A stretch of DNA of 64,000 bases from Deltaproteobacteria bacterium (GTDB lineage Bacteria > Myxococcota_A > UBA9160 > UBA4427). The DNA lies in assembly GCA_029261855.1 (NCBI GenBank), contig JAJDAN010000088.1:1-64000 (forward strand). The letters are read 5' to 3'. The notes beneath the pieces were generated by a model, which did no database searches, was not told the origin of the DNA, and was given only the letters and a program-made list of their open reading frames with translations. Numbering within the stretch: the first letter of the stretch is position 1; the number at the start of each line of letters is the position of its first letter. Shown here piece after piece: positions 54,588 to 63,323 of the stretch. Made by a program: the position numbers and the translations under genes.

Positions 54588-55508
54588 TCAGCCTGCCTGT
54601 CCGCTGCCGGAAGCTTGCGCGTCCCCCGGTCGCGCGACTGCGAAGAGACGGTTCTCGAGCCCGGTGAGCCGCGCGACCAGGAACATCGATTCGAGCACGA
54701 GCCGGATGACGGGCGACAGGGTGAGTCGGCGCAGGTCCGTCGATTCGAGATCCATCACGTCCACCCGAAAGCCCGCACGGGTGAGGGCCTGGGCGAGGGT
54801 GTGGGGTGTGAAGTAGAGGAAGTGTTGCTCGATGTAGAACTTCTCGAGCGCTGCCGTCGCACGGCCCCCGGACAGGTGGTAGAAGGAGCCGGCGATCACG
54901 TCGAGAATGCTGCGCTGGTTGGGGGTCGACAGCGCCACGACGCCGTCGGGCTCGAGACAGGCACGCATGGCGCGCAGCACCTCGAGCGGCTTGCGGGCGT
55001 GCTCGATGATGTCCCAGCCGGTGATCGCATCGAAGCGGCGGCCCTCCGACGGGAAGTCGGCGAAGTCGCCCACCCAGACATCGAGCCCGAAGTGGTCGCG
55101 CGCGTGCTTCGTCGCCTCGGCACTGTCGTCGATGCCAAAGGGCTCCCAGCCACGCCGCCGGGCGACGGACAGGAAGAGTCCCGTGCCGCACCCGACGTCG
55201 AGGATGCGCCCGGGCGCGCGCTGCGCCTCGACCCGGTCGAGCCAGGCTTCGTACTGCTGCACGAGGGGGTTGTCGGCTGAGTCCTCGTAGCAGAAGTCGT
55301 AGTAGCTCTTCAGCTCGGGAACCGAGCCCTCTCCCTCGGTGTACAGCCGCGCGAACATCACCCGGATCTCCTCCGGGCTGGGCAGGGGATACAGGTAGAC
55401 CTGGCGACAGGGCCGACAGCGCAGCACCTGGAAGCGGGTGATCTGGTACCGGAGCTGCGGCTGATCGTCGCCGCAGATCGGGCACCGCGGCGGGCTGTCC
55501 TCGTTCAC
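54588..55508 (-). CDS. Class I SAM methyltransferase with N-terminal zinc ribbon
   Basis: A 306-residue protein. CPICGDD and CRPC form the zinc ribbon (about residues 8-34), as in the gene at 9007. RILDVGCGTGLFL is motif I; GWDIIEHARKP and LEPDGVVALSTPN follow. A hydrophobic C-terminal segment (VIRLVLESMFLVARLTG) may touch the membrane. The GTG start at 55508 is 5 bases after the stop of the GT-C gene, so co-transcription with it is certain enough. Predicted substrate: the sugar or lipid built by this gene set. Confidence 0.86.
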   Translation of the reverse strand: MNEDSPPRCPICGDDQPQLRYQITRFQVLRCRPCRQVYLYPLPSPEEIRVMFARLYTEGEGSVPELKSYYDFCYEDSADNPLVQQYEAWLDRVEAQRAPGRILDVGCGTGLFLSVARRRGWEPFGIDDSAEATKHARDHFGLDVWVGDFADFPSEGRRFDAITGWDIIEHARKPLEVLRAMRACLEPDGVVALSTPNQRSILDVIAGSFYHLSGGRATAALEKFYIEQHFLYFTPHTLAQALTRAGFRVDVMDLESTDLRRLTLSPVIRLVLESMFLVARLTGLENRLFAVARPGDAQASGSGQAG

Positions 55509-55513
55509 GGCGC

Positions 55514-57757
55514 TCAGTCTGCCACAGCGCCCGGACGGCGACCAAGCACCTCGTTTCGCGAGCCGGTGCGCGACCGGATGCGCGGCTCGGCGAAGCCTCC
55601 GACGCGAAGCGACTCTCCCGCCTCGTCGTCGACGCTGACTGAAAGCTCTAGCCACGGCTCGCGACCCGCCCATGCCGACAGCGGAATCTCGACGTCGAAC
55701 CAACCGCGATCCAGGGTGTCGCGGTGGGGATCGAGGGTGCGCACGAAGAGCGACTCGCGATCTCCCTCCGCGCCCGGCGCGACGACGGCGACCTCGAAGC
55801 GCGTCACGAAGCCTGGCAACGCGAACCACATGTCCGGATGCAGGCCGATCGCGGTCTCGAGCACGTCGCCTTGCTTGGGCTGCGGTAGCGGCAGGCGAAG
55901 CACCGTCCGGCGCGCGCCGGTCGAGGGGCGCAGCGCCAGGGTGCGCCGGAAGGGCCAGGCAGCGCGCTCGACGAAGCGAGCCCTTTCGGAAGGCGCGATG
56001 GCCAGGGGAGGCGCCTCGTCGGACCCGATCCAGAGCGTCGCCTCCGGCCAGGCCGCGTCGACGAGCCGCGAGGGACGCTCGGTCACGTCGCTACGCCGCA
56101 GCCCGGCGAGACGGTAGCCGGACTTGTCGTAGCTGAAGACTCGTTCGATCTCGAAGTGGTCGACCAGATAGGCGAAGAGATCGGGAGAGAACACGTCCAT
56201 GGTCGGGAAGGTCGAGAATTGCGTGAAGTTGTAGACGGCGATCCGGGTGCCCTTCTCTTCGAGCGAAGCGATGATCCGCTGGTCGCGATCGGGGAACTCC
56301 GGAAAGGGCCAGACGATGTATGCCGAGCGGTCCGGCCCCACGCGGTCCGCAAGGAAATGCACGATCGGGAAGTAGGGCATGACGGCGACGGTCTCGTCGG
56401 GGCCACTGTTCTCTCGCATGAAGCGCACGACGTCCCCGAGCAGTCGTGCCTCGCTCGGTCGCGCGAAGATGCCAGCGCGGTCCACGGGAACCGAGGTGTT
56501 GTTCTCGCTGTGAATCCGGAGGTAGGCCCTCGCCGTATAGCCGAGCAAGGAGATCGTCGGGATCGCGAGCAACACGCAGAGGCAGGCTGTCAAGACCGGC
56601 CGGGCCCGAAGCAGATTCGACGCATAGAGGAGCGACAGACAGATCATCGGCCAGACCAGCACCGCCACGTGCAGGAAGTCCTGGGGACGATTCACCGTCA
56701 GCAGCAGTACGAACGCCGCCGTGAAGCCGGCCAACATGGCCTCCGCGAGCCAGGCACGCGACTTGTCCGCTTCGGTCAGCTGGGCCCGGCTTCGGAACAC
56801 GCGCACCAGCGCGTACGCGGCGAAGACGTAGCTGCCCCAGTAGAAGAGCTTGAGGGCGACGTCGTAGACGAAGGTCTCCCGGAACAGGAAGTCCTGGCGG
56901 AGTGTTTCGAGGTCGACAGTCGTGACGATGCCCGGAAAGAACGCGAAGAGGCCGGACTGGCTGCGAAGCGCCGGGTCCTGCGCAAACAGCGGGAACAACG
57001 AGGGGTAGGTGGTGTACTCGAAACTACCGATTCCGCGAACATGGTTGAGGATGGTCTGCTGGATGAGGTCGGGCAGCACCCCCTGCCACGCGAAGTAGAG
57101 CCCGACCAGCGCACCCACGGCCCCGCCGGCGCCGACGAACACGGCCACGGGCTTGGCGACCGATCCCGGCTGCGACGATGCACGACCGCGTCCTTCGACC
57201 CAGAACAGCGTCGTCATCACGAGCAACGCGGCCGCCCCGTAGTCCTGCTTGCAGTAGACCGCGAGGCCGAAGAACAGACCGCAAGCCAGCAACCAGCTCG
57301 TGCGCCGGGCGTCGAACCAGCGCAGCTGGCAGCACATCGCCGCCAGCAGGAGCAGCAGGGCAGTGGTCGAGTAGCTGTAGACCTGCCAGTGCGGGAAGGC
57401 CCAGATGCGATACACGAGCATGCCGAAGACCGCGACGGCGGCGGTACGCGGCGAGCCCAGCCGCCGCATCAGCAGGTACACGAGGACCACGAACAACGTG
57501 AATTCGAGCATCACGATCCAACGGGAGACCAGGATCGATGCACCGAAGAGCTTGAACGCCTGGGCGAGGGCGTAGAACGCACCCGGCAACGGATACAGGG
57601 TGGCATCCCGATACAGGTCGCCACCCTTCGCGACCAGGTCGGCGAAGAGCAGCACGTGACCCTCGTCCATGTGGCTGAACCAGCGGTCGAAGATCGGCAG
57701 CTGGAACACCAGGACGACGACCGCGACGGCCACAACGGCGATGCGCACGGGGCTCAT
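55514..57757 (-). CDS. GT-C-type membrane glycosyltransferase with C-terminal beta domain
   Basis: A 747-residue paralogue of the 26870 protein. The first loop has SHMDEGHVLLF (Asp31-Glu32), then a TLYPLPGAFYALAQAFKLFG segment. About 10 helices run to about residue 400, followed by an outer domain with KGTRIAVYNFTQF and a late jelly-roll-like part (GFVTRFEVAVVAPG; EPWLELSVSVDDEAG). It probably uses polyprenyl-phosphate sugar from the GT2 at 53689. The ATG lies 42 bases from the divergent phosphodiesterase-like gene. Confidence 0.82.
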   Translation of the reverse strand: MSPVRIAVVAVAVVVLVFQLPIFDRWFSHMDEGHVLLFADLVAKGGDLYRDATLYPLPGAFYALAQAFKLFGASILVSRWIVMLEFTLFVVLVYLLMRRLGSPRTAAVAVFGMLVYRIWAFPHWQVYSYSTTALLLLLAAMCCQLRWFDARRTSWLLACGLFFGLAVYCKQDYGAAALLVMTTLFWVEGRGRASSQPGSVAKPVAVFVGAGGAVGALVGLYFAWQGVLPDLIQQTILNHVRGIGSFEYTTYPSLFPLFAQDPALRSQSGLFAFFPGIVTTVDLETLRQDFLFRETFVYDVALKLFYWGSYVFAAYALVRVFRSRAQLTEADKSRAWLAEAMLAGFTAAFVLLLTVNRPQDFLHVAVLVWPMICLSLLYASNLLRARPVLTACLCVLLAIPTISLLGYTARAYLRIHSENNTSVPVDRAGIFARPSEARLLGDVVRFMRENSGPDETVAVMPYFPIVHFLADRVGPDRSAYIVWPFPEFPDRDQRIIASLEEKGTRIAVYNFTQFSTFPTMDVFSPDLFAYLVDHFEIERVFSYDKSGYRLAGLRRSDVTERPSRLVDAAWPEATLWIGSDEAPPLAIAPSERARFVERAAWPFRRTLALRPSTGARRTVLRLPLPQPKQGDVLETAIGLHPDMWFALPGFVTRFEVAVVAPGAEGDRESLFVRTLDPHRDTLDRGWFDVEIPLSAWAGREPWLELSVSVDDEAGESLRVGGFAEPRIRSRTGSRNEVLGRRPGAVAD

Positions 57758-57784
57758 TCGCGCGCGAATCTAACCCAGGCCCGA

Positions 57785-57790
57785 TATGAT
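57785..57790 (+). promoter_or_regulatory. Possible -10 hexamer of a leaderless transcript
   Basis: TATGAT ends 9 bases before the ATG at 57800, and no ribosome site lies between. No -35 hexamer is recognisable. Confidence 0.35.
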
Positions 57791-57799
57791 TGGGCGCCC

Positions 57800-59137
57800 A
57801 TGCTGCGCAGGCACCCCGCTCTCGCCCCGCCTTGCGGGACAGCCCCGATCTTCGCGTTCGTCGCCGCGCTCGCCTTCGCCGCGGCCCTCACCGCGGTCAT
57901 CGGCGGCTGTCAGCCGGACGCGCCGCCGCCCGGTCGGGTTCTGCTCGTCGGCATCGACGGCGCCTCCATGCGCGTCGTGGGTCCCCTGCTCGACCAGGGA
58001 CGCCTGCCCAACCTCGCCGGCATCGCGGCCGCCGGCGTGCACGGCACGATCCGGTCCCAGCGTCCGATCGACTCTCCCCCCGTCTGGAACACGGTCGTGA
58101 CCGGGGTCGCACCGCGAAAGCACGGCATCCGCAGCTTCGCCCACAAGAACGAAGACGGCGGCAAGGACCTCTTTCTCAGTACCGACCGCAAGGTTCCCGC
58201 CGTCTGGAACATCCTCGACGCCGCCGGCTTCTCCGTGGGGGTCGTCAACTTCTGGAACACCTACCCGCCGGACCGGATCAACGGTGTCATGATCAGCGAT
58301 CACGTGCTCGCCCGAGAGGTCGAGGGGCGCGCCATGATCTCGAAGACCGAAGCGCCGAGCGAGGGGACCACCGTGTATCCCGCGGACTGGGCCGGCCGCC
58401 TCCGCGAGATCCTCGACGTCTCGGACCCGCTCACCAGGATCGCGAATCCGTTTCGGGACAATCCGTCGCTGCCCCACTGGGTGCTGACCAAGGATCTCAT
58501 CCGCCGCTACGAGGAGGACGGCGCACTCGGACGCATCGCCCTCGCCGTCGAAGAAGAGGTACGTCCCGACCTTCTCATGGTGCTGCTGCCCGGCGTCGAC
58601 CGCGTGTCCCACCATCTCTGGGGAACCATGGAGCCGGGTGAGAAATATCCCGAACGCCTGCGACCGAGCGATGCCGAGCGCGCAGGCGGCCGCGGCGCGC
58701 TCGAGACCTACTACCAGTACGTCGACGAGATCCTCGGGCTGCTGCTGCAGGACTTCGGACCGGATGATCTCGTGATCGTGCTGTCCGATCACGGCTTCGA
58801 AGCAGGAACGGCGCTGATGTATCTGACGGGCAGGCACGAGTCCGACGAGGCCATCGACGGGATCTTCTTCGCCCGGGGTCGCGGCATCCAGCCCGGAGGC
58901 GCCCCCGGTCCGATCCACGTGCGGGACGTCACCCCGACCCTGCTCGCGTGGTTCGGTGTGCCGGTGGCGGACGACATGGACGGCCGGCCCATGGGCTTCC
59001 TCGAGAGTTCGTCGCACGCCACGCGAGTCGCCAGCCACGCCGATACGCCCATCGACAAGGTGACGACCCGACCCTCGGGCGCGGAGGACGACATCATCGA
59101 GCGCCTGCGGATGATCGGGTACCTCGAAGAGAAGTAG
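57800..59137 (+). CDS. Type I phosphodiesterase / alkaline phosphatase-superfamily lipoprotein
   Basis: A 445-residue protein with a lipoprotein signal ending VIGGC (Cys37). RVLLVGIDGASMRVVGPLLDQGRLPNLAGIAAAGV is the classical start of nucleotide-pyrophosphatase/phosphodiesterase-like enzymes, with metal-binding Asp53. The nucleophile region reads SPPVWNTVVTG, with Ser92 where Thr is usual. PGVDRVSHHLWG and VLSDHGFEAG give the remaining metal ligands. It would hydrolyse or transfer a phosphoryl group at the outer face of a membrane. The C-terminus ends LRMIGYLEEK, like the tails of the two sulfatase-fold lipoproteins. Confidence 0.85.
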   Translation: MLRRHPALAPPCGTAPIFAFVAALAFAAALTAVIGGCQPDAPPPGRVLLVGIDGASMRVVGPLLDQGRLPNLAGIAAAGVHGTIRSQRPIDSPPVWNTVVTGVAPRKHGIRSFAHKNEDGGKDLFLSTDRKVPAVWNILDAAGFSVGVVNFWNTYPPDRINGVMISDHVLAREVEGRAMISKTEAPSEGTTVYPADWAGRLREILDVSDPLTRIANPFRDNPSLPHWVLTKDLIRRYEEDGALGRIALAVEEEVRPDLLMVLLPGVDRVSHHLWGTMEPGEKYPERLRPSDAERAGGRGALETYYQYVDEILGLLLQDFGPDDLVIVLSDHGFEAGTALMYLTGRHESDEAIDGIFFARGRGIQPGGAPGPIHVRDVTPTLLAWFGVPVADDMDGRPMGFLESSSHATRVASHADTPIDKVTTRPSGAEDDIIERLRMIGYLEEK

Positions 59138-59154
59138 CGCGCGGCTGATCCGCG

Positions 59155-59184
59155 AGATCAGACCCACCTAGATCGGACCCACCC
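59155..59184 (+). repeat. Two 15-base direct repeats upstream of the ankyrin gene
   Basis: AGATCAGACCCACCT (59155-59169) and AGATCGGACCCACCC (59170-59184) are adjacent copies with two differences. They lie 48 bases before the -10-like hexamer at 59232, so a regulator-binding site is possible. Confidence 0.5.
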
Positions 59185-59231
59185 TTGAAATCCGATCAGC
59201 GGTCGTCGCGGGACCGCAGGCGGCCGGCTGA

Positions 59232-59237
59232 TATAGT
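59232..59237 (+). promoter_or_regulatory. Possible -10 hexamer upstream of the ankyrin lipoprotein gene
   Basis: TATAGT ends 7 bases before the GTG at 59245. This supports the GTG start over the upstream TTG at 59185 and would give a leaderless message. No -35 is evident. Confidence 0.35.
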
Positions 59238-59244
59238 CCGCCGC

Positions 59245-60651
59245 GTGCTGCTGAGCCGCCTCCGTCGCCGCCGCTCGCGAAGGGACGCGTCATTCGTCCT
59301 GCTGGTCCTGCTGGCCCTGGCCTGCAGCGACGCTCCGCAATCGCCGGCCCCGTCGGGCGCGCCCGGTGCTGCCCCCCTCCTCGGCGGTTGGCAGGCGATC
59401 CACGTCGCGGCGATCGACGGATCGACCCCCACCCTGGCGGCCTTGTTGCGGGCCGGGATGGATCCGAACGCCCGCACCACCGCAGGCTTCACGCCGCTCT
59501 ACCTGGTCGCACAGGAAGGCGGGGCCAGCGCTGCGTCCCTGCTGCTCGAGCGGGGTGCGAGCCCGGAGACACGGCACCTGGACGGCTGGACGCCCCTGCA
59601 CATGGCAGCTGCGACGGGCCACACCGACATCGTCCAACAGCTGGTAGCCGCCGGCGCCCGCGTGGATGCGCGCAGTGACAGCGGCCTCTCGCCCCTTCAG
59701 GTCGCGTCCCTGGCCGGGCAAGGCGAAGCGACACGCGCGCTTCTCGCCACCCGTGCCGTCGACCGCGGCGATGCCTCTCTCCTTCGTCGCGCCGCGGCTC
59801 GGGGGCACACCGGGGTCGTCGACGCATTGATCGACGCAGGCCAGGCCGTCGACGCGACGGACTCCCAGGGCGACACGCCGCTGATGGAAGCCGCTCGGGC
59901 CGGCGAGACGGAGGTCGTGTCCCGGCTTCTCGAGCGAGGGGCGCGGGTTGCGGCGGTCAACCGGTCAGGGCGCAGCTCGGCGATGGAAGCCGCGGCGCAC
60001 GGGCGAGCGGACGCGCTCGAGAGGCTGCTCGACGCCAGCAGCCCGCTGGAGGCGCGCTCGACCAACGCCGGCGCCGAGCGCGGCTTCGGCCTGCTCCACT
60101 TCGCCGCGCGAGCCGACGACGAGAGCGCCACGCTGTTGCTGCTCGAGCGAGGAGCGGACCTCGACGCCCGGAACGGCGAAGCGGCGACGCCGCTCTGGGT
60201 CGCGGCACAGGCCGGCAAGAACCGCGTGGCGGCGGTGCTGCTCGAGGCCGGCGCAGACCCGAACGCCCAGAACCGAGACGGCGCTGGACCCCTCTACATT
60301 GCCGCCTTCCTGGGCAACGCGGCGCTCGCCGAGCGACTGCTCGACCACGGCGCCGAGATCGACCTGCGCGCCATCGATGCTTCCACGACGCTCCACCTCG
60401 CGAGCCGCCAGGGTCACCTCGCGATGGCGAAGGTGCTCGTCGAAGGCGGCGCCGAGGTCGATGCGCGAGACCACCGCGGGGCAACGCCCCTGTACCAGGC
60501 CGCCGAGGCGGGCCATGCGGACGTCGTGGGCTTTCTCGTCCAGCACGGCGCCGACCCACATGCCCGAACGACGGACGGGCGACAACCCGCGGACGTGGCT
60601 GCGAACGAGCAGGTTCGCAGTGCTCTGCGAAGCAATGGGGAATCGAGTTGA
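59245..60651 (+). CDS. Ankyrin-repeat lipoprotein
   Basis: A 468-residue product from the GTG at 59245 (488 from the TTG at 59185). The basic signal sequence ends in the lipobox LALAC (Cys27). Twelve ankyrin repeats plus a partial thirteenth fill the rest, each with variations of GxTPLxxAAxxGxxxxVxxLLxxGAxxxA (for example LDGWTPLHMAAATGH). It is probably attached to a membrane facing the periplasm and serves as a binding platform. Its stop overlaps the TTG start of the HpnN-like transporter (TTGA), so it is likely a partner of that transporter. Confidence 0.88.
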   Translation: MLLSRLRRRRSRRDASFVLLVLLALACSDAPQSPAPSGAPGAAPLLGGWQAIHVAAIDGSTPTLAALLRAGMDPNARTTAGFTPLYLVAQEGGASAASLLLERGASPETRHLDGWTPLHMAAATGHTDIVQQLVAAGARVDARSDSGLSPLQVASLAGQGEATRALLATRAVDRGDASLLRRAAARGHTGVVDALIDAGQAVDATDSQGDTPLMEAARAGETEVVSRLLERGARVAAVNRSGRSSAMEAAAHGRADALERLLDASSPLEARSTNAGAERGFGLLHFAARADDESATLLLLERGADLDARNGEAATPLWVAAQAGKNRVAAVLLEAGADPNAQNRDGAGPLYIAAFLGNAALAERLLDHGAEIDLRAIDASTTLHLASRQGHLAMAKVLVEGGAEVDARDHRGATPLYQAAEAGHADVVGFLVQHGADPHARTTDGRQPADVAANEQVRSALRSNGESS

Positions 60652-63323
60652 AGGACCGGATCGACGCTTTCCTGGCGAACCGCGCGGAGCGCTGGGTGGA
60701 CGGCGTCCAGCGACACGCCTCGTTCGTCGCCTGGTCGAGCGTCGCACTCACCGTGGCCTGCCTCGCCTACGCGGCGCTCAGCCTCGGCATCAACTCCGAC
60801 AACGTCCGGATGCTCGCCGACACGCTGCCGTCGAAGATCGCCTACACCGAGTTCTCCAAGTACTTCCCCAATCTCGACGACGCCCTCCTGATCGTCGTCG
60901 ACGGCGACACGACCGAGCGCACCCGGGAAGCGGCAGACGAGCTCACCGCCGCTCTCGCGGAACGAAGCGACTCCTTCACCAACGTCTACATCCCGGGCGG
61001 CGGCTCCTTCTTCGAACGCAATGGGCTGCTCTATCGCGAAGTCGACGAGCTCGATGCGTTCGCCGATCAGATGGCGACCCTGCAGCCAGTCCTCGCCCAG
61101 CTCGAGACCGACCCCAGCATCGAGAGCCTCGCGGGCATCATCCGACTCGGCCTTTCGGCCGTCCAGGACGAGGGCGGCGCCGAGGATGAGTGGCAGTCGA
61201 TCCTCGACCGGGTCGGCGATGCAACGGTCACCATCTTCGACGAGTATCCCGTCGCCGTCTCGTGGGAAGAAGTCCTGCTGCGGGGCTCGTCCATCGAAGT
61301 CGTCAAGCGCCGGATCATCATCGCGCACCCGATCCTCGACTTCGACAGCGTACTGGCCGCCGGACGTTCCCTGGAGGTCATCCGCGACACGGCGGCCGAG
61401 CTCGGCCTGACACCCGAACGGGGCGTCACGGTGCGTATCACCGGCAATCCGGCGCTCAACTACGAGGAGATGATCGGCCTCGCCTGGGACATCGGCGGCT
61501 CGGCGGTCTTCTGCTTCCTGCTGGTCTGCGCCGTGCTGCTGCGGGCGCTGCGCTCGTTCCGGGTCATGGTTGCCAGCATCGCGACCTTGCTGATGGGCCT
61601 GGTCTGGACCGCCGCCTTCGCGGCGGCCTCCGTCGGCAACCTCAACATCCTCTCGCTCACCTTTGCGGTGCTCTTCATCGGCCTGGGCATCGACTTCGCG
61701 ATCCACTACGGCATGCGGTACGTGCACCTTCTGGGCGAGGGCATCCCGCACGAGCGCGCGATCACCAAGGCTGCGGGGCAGGTCGGCAGCTCGCTCGTGA
61801 TCTGCACGATTACCACGGCCATCGGCTTCTACGTCTTCCTGCCCTCGGACTACCGCGGTGTCGCCGAGCTGGGGCTGATCGCGGGTACAGGGATGTTCAT
61901 CATCGTCTCGCTGACGCTGACGACCCTGCCGGCCCTGCTGTCCAGCTGGCTCAGGCTCGACCCGAGCCTCGCCCCGCCCAAGGACGTCCACTTCGACGCG
62001 CCCTGGCTGCACAGCCTCGCGGAACGCGCCGGCGTCGTCCGAGCGACAGCGGTCGCGGCCGGGCTCGGCGGACTGGCGTTGCTCTACTGGCCCGGTGCCC
62101 ACTTCGATTCGAACCCCATCCGCATGCGAAACCCGGACACCGAGTCGGTCCAGGCCTTCGACGACGTGATGGACATGGCCGGGACCTCCCCCTGGTACGC
62201 GAACTCGCTCACTGCAAACCTCGCGGATGCCGAGGCAGAAGCCGCGAGGCTGAGGGAGCTGCCGAGCGTCGAGCGAGCCATCACGCTTTCCGACTACATC
62301 CCCAAGAACCAGGAAGCGAAGCTCGAGATTCTCGACGACGTCTCCTTCCTGCTGCAGGCGCCGCCCGACATGCCGCAGGATGCCAGCGGAACCGGCGGCC
62401 CGAGCGTCGAAGAGCAGGTCGCCGCGCTGCGCGAGCTCACGGCCTTCCTGTCTCAGGACTGGGTGGACGACGCGCGCTCCCCCCTCGGCGAGAGCATGCG
62501 CCTCCTACGTGAACGGCTGCGGGACTTCCTCTCGCGAATCGACCACGAGGAAGACCCGGCGACCGCACTCGACAACCTCGAAAGGGTGCTGCTCTCGCGG
62601 CTGCCCGCGCAGATCCAACGCTTGCGCGACGCCGTCGAGCCGGAAGAGATCAGCCTCGAAACGCTTCCTTCAGAGCTCAGCGAGCGCATGGTTGCGCCCA
62701 CGGGCGAGGCCCGGGTGCAGATCTTTCCGCGCGAGAATCTCCAGGACACGGCGGCCCTGGACGAGTTCGTGGAGGAGATCCGCACCATCGACCCGATGGT
62801 CTCCGGGATCTCGGTCAACCTCTTCGACTTCGGCCGGGCGACCGTGTCGTCGTTCCAGGAGGCACTCGCGCTGGCACTGGTGTTGATCTCGGCACTGCTC
62901 TACCTGCTGTGGCGGAACGTCCGGGACGTGGGCCTCGTGCTGGCGCCGCTCCTGCTCGGCGCAGTGCTCACCGTCGCGGCCATGGTGGCCCTCGACATCT
63001 CATTCAACTTCGCCAACGTGATCGTCCTGCCCCTGCTCTTCGGGATCGGCGTGGACAGCGGAGTCCACCTGGTCCACCGCTCGAAGATGCGCATGTCGAA
63101 GGACGAGCTGCTGCTCGGCACGACGACCGCACGCGCCGTCTTCTACAGCGCCATCACCACGATCGTCAGCTTCGGGACGCTGGCATTCTCGTCCCATCGC
63201 GGCGTCGCGAGTCTGGGCGTCCTGCTCACCATCGGCATGCTGCTGACGGTGATCTGCAACCTGATCGTGCTGCCCGCGCTCATCGAGCTGCGCGGACACG
63301 ACCCGGACGCCGGCTACGAGTGA
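60648..63323 (+). CDS. RND-superfamily lipid transporter (HpnN/MMPL-like)
   Basis: An 891-residue protein with two repeats, each of one helix, a large periplasmic domain and five helices. AVLFIGLGIDFAIHYGMRY (first half) and LLFGIGVDSGVHLVHRSKM (second half) are the charged helix-4-type motifs of HpnN/MMPL proteins. Length and layout match hopanoid-transporter-type HpnN. Substrate export (hopanoid, sterol or another lipid) to the outer membrane is inferred. The TTG start overlaps the ankyrin gene stop. The 3' end overlaps the convergent gene by 10 bases. Confidence 0.85.
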   Translation: MKDRIDAFLANRAERWVDGVQRHASFVAWSSVALTVACLAYAALSLGINSDNVRMLADTLPSKIAYTEFSKYFPNLDDALLIVVDGDTTERTREAADELTAALAERSDSFTNVYIPGGGSFFERNGLLYREVDELDAFADQMATLQPVLAQLETDPSIESLAGIIRLGLSAVQDEGGAEDEWQSILDRVGDATVTIFDEYPVAVSWEEVLLRGSSIEVVKRRIIIAHPILDFDSVLAAGRSLEVIRDTAAELGLTPERGVTVRITGNPALNYEEMIGLAWDIGGSAVFCFLLVCAVLLRALRSFRVMVASIATLLMGLVWTAAFAAASVGNLNILSLTFAVLFIGLGIDFAIHYGMRYVHLLGEGIPHERAITKAAGQVGSSLVICTITTAIGFYVFLPSDYRGVAELGLIAGTGMFIIVSLTLTTLPALLSSWLRLDPSLAPPKDVHFDAPWLHSLAERAGVVRATAVAAGLGGLALLYWPGAHFDSNPIRMRNPDTESVQAFDDVMDMAGTSPWYANSLTANLADAEAEAARLRELPSVERAITLSDYIPKNQEAKLEILDDVSFLLQAPPDMPQDASGTGGPSVEEQVAALRELTAFLSQDWVDDARSPLGESMRLLRERLRDFLSRIDHEEDPATALDNLERVLLSRLPAQIQRLRDAVEPEEISLETLPSELSERMVAPTGEARVQIFPRENLQDTAALDEFVEEIRTIDPMVSGISVNLFDFGRATVSSFQEALALALVLISALLYLLWRNVRDVGLVLAPLLLGAVLTVAAMVALDISFNFANVIVLPLLFGIGVDSGVHLVHRSKMRMSKDELLLGTTTARAVFYSAITTIVSFGTLAFSSHRGVASLGVLLTIGMLLTVICNLIVLPALIELRGHDPDAGYE

